A stretch of DNA of 64,000 nucleotides. Source: CAZSLO01 sp964608025 (GTDB lineage: Bacteria; Chloroflexota; Dehalococcoidia; Lucifugimonadales; CAJWER01). Positions 60,938 to 64,000 of the stretch are shown piece by piece. The position numbers were made by a program, and so were the translations under genes. The stretch lies in contig CAZSLO010000007.1 of NCBI GenBank assembly GCA_964608025.1, positions 1-64,000 of the forward strand. The letters run 5' to 3'. Under the pieces are notes generated by a model that did no database searches, had not been told where the DNA came from, and saw only the letters and a program-made list of their open reading frames with translations. Numbering within the stretch: the first letter of the stretch is position 1; every line of letters begins with the position of its first letter.

Positions 60938-63769
60938 GTGATTCGAACCATAAATCCACAACGCCTTATACGATCAACCTACTTGGGGATTAACTTATTA
61001 GCCCTCTGTATATCCACACTACTCGGATGTGACATGCTGACCACAACAGAAGAAACCGCTAGTTTATGCGTGGAACTAAACTCAAAACCTGTCTCGAATA
61101 AATTATCAGTAAAGATATCTCCGGTTAATAAACTACTCCTACTGGGTACATCTATAAACCTGCAAGCGAAGGCAGGGCCAGCGCCGGGAAGCTGCAGTTG
61201 GTCAAGCAGCGACAACACTGTCCTACTCATCACCGAGTCATTTTCGCAAAACGACACTTCAGTCACCAATATCAAAACCAAAGGCATAGGTACTGCGACC
61301 ATAACTATCAAGTACACAACGAAACTGGGGGAGATCATTACAGACTCGATTGAGTTGACTGTGATCGATCTTGATATTGATGTACTGGGAATCCCTGATG
61401 CCGACGAGGAATCCGTGGGAGCATTTTTACCCTTCAGCGGAGGTACCGACTCCATAAGAGAACTCACATTTAGGGCAATTCTAGGCAATGTCGTAGGCAA
61501 AATTACCCTGGACTCCAAATCTGGCGCTGACAAGATCCGGCTCTGGAGCAATGCGTCTAAAACTAAGCGCATTCAAACACCAACTCAATTTAATCCTACG
61601 GAATTACCTAGATCTCTGTTTGTAGAAGGCATAGAGCCTACCGTCGGCTCACGCGAGATCGAACTAAGCCTTACGATCAAGTCCGATTATGGACAAATAT
61701 CCGATTCAATAAAGCTGTCCGTCGTACGCATCGATCTAGACGTCGACAGTGATCGTGATGGAATCGTGCATGACGATAGCGATGAGTCTGGAGAAAATGA
61801 GTGGACAGAAACCCAGGGTGCAATGTTCATGGTCAATTACGACAACGATGATGGTGACCAAGACGGGCTTCCAGACGCAATATACTTCGATGTAAATGGC
61901 CTCCCTATATCTGAGGATTTCATCGTGAACGGCCCAAATGACACCAAGGATCTCACGGAGGTCGTCGTCCGGATTCACGGTATCGATACTAACGATCTTA
62001 AGGCTGTCAACTTACACGTACCGAAACTTGACCACATCAAGGGAATTCACATGTTCGATGCTATAGAGCAGGGAAGAATCTCTTTCTGGGGTGGTCCGAA
62101 CGAAAGTAACTTAGCAACTGATCTCACAAAATACCTCGTAGCCGGAGGAAAAACTACGTTCGGGATCGAGGGTCTTTTCTTCAGATACACTGCGCCTGAA
62201 GCGTATGGTGGTATCTTTGAGGATGGTTATTCCGGCGAATTAGAACTTGAACTAACTGCCACAGGACCCAAAGGTACATCATTAGGTTCCGACCAAGTTT
62301 TGCTGCGCGTTGCACCATTCATAATTCTCCCTAACACTCAGGACGCAGTCGAAATATGGGGCCGTGATTTGAATCTCGAAGACTTTAGATCAACACTTCA
62401 GGACATCGTTGCACTTCACCATTACCAATCCGGGGAAGACCAATGGACCCAAGACCACATAGAGATAGGGTACACTCAGGCGCCAGGCAGACCAAAGACA
62501 CACATAGTGCTCCAGCTACCAAGAGCACGGCTAGCCAACGAAGGTATAGAAGACGCCACCCCACAGTGGCCTAGGGAACATTTACTTGGACGTAATCAAG
62601 GCCTATTCCGGTTCTGGAATTTCCATATGACCAAGGGACTCAATGCAGGAGATTACGGTGGCAACATAGAACTAATGCCACCTACCCAAGAATGGCCGCT
62701 CGGACGCATCCTGGTAGGAAATACTATAAGTCCACCTCTACTAAAATTTCTCCAGGACCAACGAGTACAAGATCCATTCCAGATTAGTACCGAATGGCTG
62801 CGTGTAGGACATGTCGACGAAGTACTGGCTTTCGTGCCCGATGAAAATCAGTGGAGCCTCGTGATCGCAGATCCTATTCAGGCCAAAAGTCTTCTGGCCC
62901 CTCTTGAAGAAGATGCCGTTTTCTTCAAGAGGGGCCAAGTAAGCCGCGGATATTATTTCTCCGCATCACCCAAGAGTTCCAAAACAACACTTGTTGACTC
63001 TGCAAATACCAACTTCAGGCACTCCCGGTGGGAATTCGCTAAGTATATACGCATCTACGACGGGACAGGTGCTGGTCAAGTAGCAAGAATAAGCTCTAAA
63101 GACAGCGGGATACTGACCATAGACAAGGTATGGCAAACACCTACAAAAGCTGCTGATTTAGGTTACAAAGGTCCAGCAGAGTCGACTGCATCTATTAATG
63201 GACAACTTGATTCCATTAGCATCCCACCTAGTGGTCAATGGTTCAACATTCCAGACGATACTAGTCGATATCTACTCATAGAAGATACTCTATTCTGGAT
63301 CGATGGCATTGGACAAGAGGTCCCTGCTGTTATCAGTGTCCACGAAATACTTAACGACTCTCTCCTATGGGATTTGAACGATATAGCAGCGTACAAGATA
63401 AAAGATATCGTGGACCGGATAGACAGCATCTCGGGGGATGACATCAACGTAATACGCGTTCCAGATTTCTTTATGGGATCATTCTCTGATAAAGGCGATG
63501 CGATTGAAGACGCATTCACATTCGCACCGGCCCTAGCAAATCTTCAAGTAGCCGGGGGGTGGGTTTTTTCCTCCGAGAGGTACGGCCCACAAAACCTAGA
63601 CGGCAACGACGTTCTTCAACATGGTTTCGCAACCTTGATATCGAGTTCAGTCCATACTATCGATGGCTGGGATAGGTACCACAGATGGACAGGTAACGTA
63701 CACTGTTTCACTTACGTAAAGAGAGAGCCTTTTGAATTCAACTGGTGGTCTCATATTTCTGAAAGATAA
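60938..63769 (+). CDS. Peptidylarginine deiminase (eukaryote-type PAD), lipoprotein
   Basis: 943 residues. PADs turn protein arginine into citrulline using calcium. N-terminal signal with lipobox 'LLGC' (Cys31), so it is exported and anchored. Residues ~40-265 are two Ig-like domains. Residues ~265-470 match the PAD middle domain, with acidic calcium sites ('DVDSDRDG', 'DNDDGDQDG'). The catalytic domain keeps all four residues of human PADI4: Asp506 in 'WTQDHIEIGY' (PADI4 Asp350), His625 and Asp627 in 'VGHVDE' (471, 473), and Cys923 in 'NVHCFTYVKREPF' (645). 'PLGRILVG' and 'FNWW' are also PAD hallmarks. About 125 extra residues, with 'YDGTGAGQVARI', sit between Asp627 and Cys923. Not related to bacterial agmatine deiminase-type PPAD by this layout. 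GTG start with AGGAAAAG. Confidence 0.9.
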   Translation: MIRTINPQRLIRSTYLGINLLALCISTLLGCDMLTTTEETASLCVELNSKPVSNKLSVKISPVNKLLLLGTSINLQAKAGPAPGSCSWSSSDNTVLLITESFSQNDTSVTNIKTKGIGTATITIKYTTKLGEIITDSIELTVIDLDIDVLGIPDADEESVGAFLPFSGGTDSIRELTFRAILGNVVGKITLDSKSGADKIRLWSNASKTKRIQTPTQFNPTELPRSLFVEGIEPTVGSREIELSLTIKSDYGQISDSIKLSVVRIDLDVDSDRDGIVHDDSDESGENEWTETQGAMFMVNYDNDDGDQDGLPDAIYFDVNGLPISEDFIVNGPNDTKDLTEVVVRIHGIDTNDLKAVNLHVPKLDHIKGIHMFDAIEQGRISFWGGPNESNLATDLTKYLVAGGKTTFGIEGLFFRYTAPEAYGGIFEDGYSGELELELTATGPKGTSLGSDQVLLRVAPFIILPNTQDAVEIWGRDLNLEDFRSTLQDIVALHHYQSGEDQWTQDHIEIGYTQAPGRPKTHIVLQLPRARLANEGIEDATPQWPREHLLGRNQGLFRFWNFHMTKGLNAGDYGGNIELMPPTQEWPLGRILVGNTISPPLLKFLQDQRVQDPFQISTEWLRVGHVDEVLAFVPDENQWSLVIADPIQAKSLLAPLEEDAVFFKRGQVSRGYYFSASPKSSKTTLVDSANTNFRHSRWEFAKYIRIYDGTGAGQVARISSKDSGILTIDKVWQTPTKAADLGYKGPAESTASINGQLDSISIPPSGQWFNIPDDTSRYLLIEDTLFWIDGIGQEVPAVISVHEILNDSLLWDLNDIAAYKIKDIVDRIDSISGDDINVIRVPDFFMGSFSDKGDAIEDAFTFAPALANLQVAGGWVFSSERYGPQNLDGNDVLQHGFATLISSSVHTIDGWDRYHRWTGNVHCFTYVKREPFEFNWWSHISER
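62895..62937. repeat. Perfect 17-bp inverted repeat inside the PAD gene
   Basis: A 17-base arm from 62895 to 62911 is matched without error by its reverse complement at 62921-62937, leaving a nine-base loop. It encodes 'APLEEDAVFFKRGQ' at residues ~653-667, at the left side of the extra segment of the catalytic domain. Confidence 0.9.
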
Positions 63770-63844
63770 CTAGATCAACCTTGACGAGGATACCAGTCGT
63801 CAATATAGTGCAGGCAATTCGATCTCTATATCTACTATAAGGGT

Positions 63845-64000
63845 ATGCACATGGTTCCTTACATAGTTCGTCGCATCTTACTATCGATGTTCACTATCTG
63901 GGCGATCTCTCTGCTGGCTTTCGTCATCATCGAATTACCACCTGGAGACCAGGTTGATCGTTTCAAGGAGATCACAGAAAGTAGACGGGAAGTGCCAGAC
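63845..64000 (+). CDS. ABC transporter permease, DppB/OppB type, 3' end cut by window
   Basis: 52 residues visible. 'YIVRRILLSMFTIWAIS' and 'FVIIELPPGDQVDRF' match the N-terminus of the DppB-type gene at 54640 and of the wreck at 55675. ATG at 63845 or, with AAGGG at better distance, ATG at 63851. Probably the first gene of a peptide-transport operon that runs beyond the window, directly after the deiminase gene. Confidence 0.85.
   Translation, partial: MHMVPYIVRRILLSMFTIWAISLLAFVIIELPPGDQVDRFKEITESRREVPD

Noticed and set aside
62741..62938. Minus-strand open frame whose product repeats 'APLEE' and 'FFKRGQ' of the PAD protein
   Set aside because: It is a mirror effect of the perfect inverted repeat, not a gene.

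Overview
The window looks like chromosomal DNA from a marine Chloroflexota bacterium of the SAR202/Dehalococcoidia type. This is an inference from gene content: a DUF1501/DUF1800 pair, an enolase-superfamily (mandelate racemase) enzyme, a solo molybdopterin hydroxylase, phosphotriesterase-like, RidA and SDR enzymes, many TTG/GTG starts, and mixed-strand short operons. There is no rRNA, CRISPR array, insertion sequence or prophage, and I found no convincing tRNA. About 57 genes fill most of the sequence.

Layout. 1-9.4 kb: end of a cupredoxin-type protein, a nucleotidyltransferase-sugar kinase fusion, DUF1501 and DUF1800 proteins, an NHL-repeat protein, a sialidase-like BNR protein and a membrane dipeptidase. 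9.7-20.6 kb is housekeeping: alaS-ruvX, aroE-aroKB-TSUP transporter-tgt, a TPR lipoprotein, a gamma-carbonic anhydrase and argS. 20.8-25.3 kb is a selenium region: selD and an OsmC-family gene both contain an in-frame TGA exactly at the catalytic cysteine position, each followed by a hairpin resembling a bacterial SECIS. An MFS transporter precedes the OsmC gene and a deacetylase follows it. 25.4-38.2 kb: NUDIX hydrolase, HpcH aldolase, CCA-adding enzyme, xanthine-dehydrogenase-like Mo subunit, a GldA/GldFG-like ABC module with a DUF4340 protein, a TolB-like lipoprotein, a DUF3500 protein and a MOSC protein. 38.3-54.6 kb is a catabolic accessory region (MDR dehydrogenase, phosphotriesterase-like hydrolase, tandem RidA proteins, Gfo/Idh/MocA, S51 peptidase-like, sugar isomerase, SDR, mandelate racemase, RpiB, amidohydrolase, DinB, ceramidase-like and a 667-residue orphan). 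It also carries a Vms1/eRF1-like peptidyl-tRNA hydrolase (VLRF1). 54.6-64 kb: a DppB-type peptide permease, the wreck of a second copy, an SOS-type imuB-DUF6504-dnaE2 mutagenesis cassette, a eukaryote-type peptidylarginine deiminase lipoprotein, and the start of a third DppB-type permease.

Highlights: two selenoprotein genes that standard gene calling would truncate or split; a bacterial peptidylarginine deiminase with the complete Asp/His/Asp/Cys catalytic set, an extra domain of about 125 residues, and a perfect 17-bp inverted repeat near the edge of that insertion; a bacterial VLRF1 ribosome-rescue factor; and a large protein of unknown family translationally coupled to a ceramidase-like gene.
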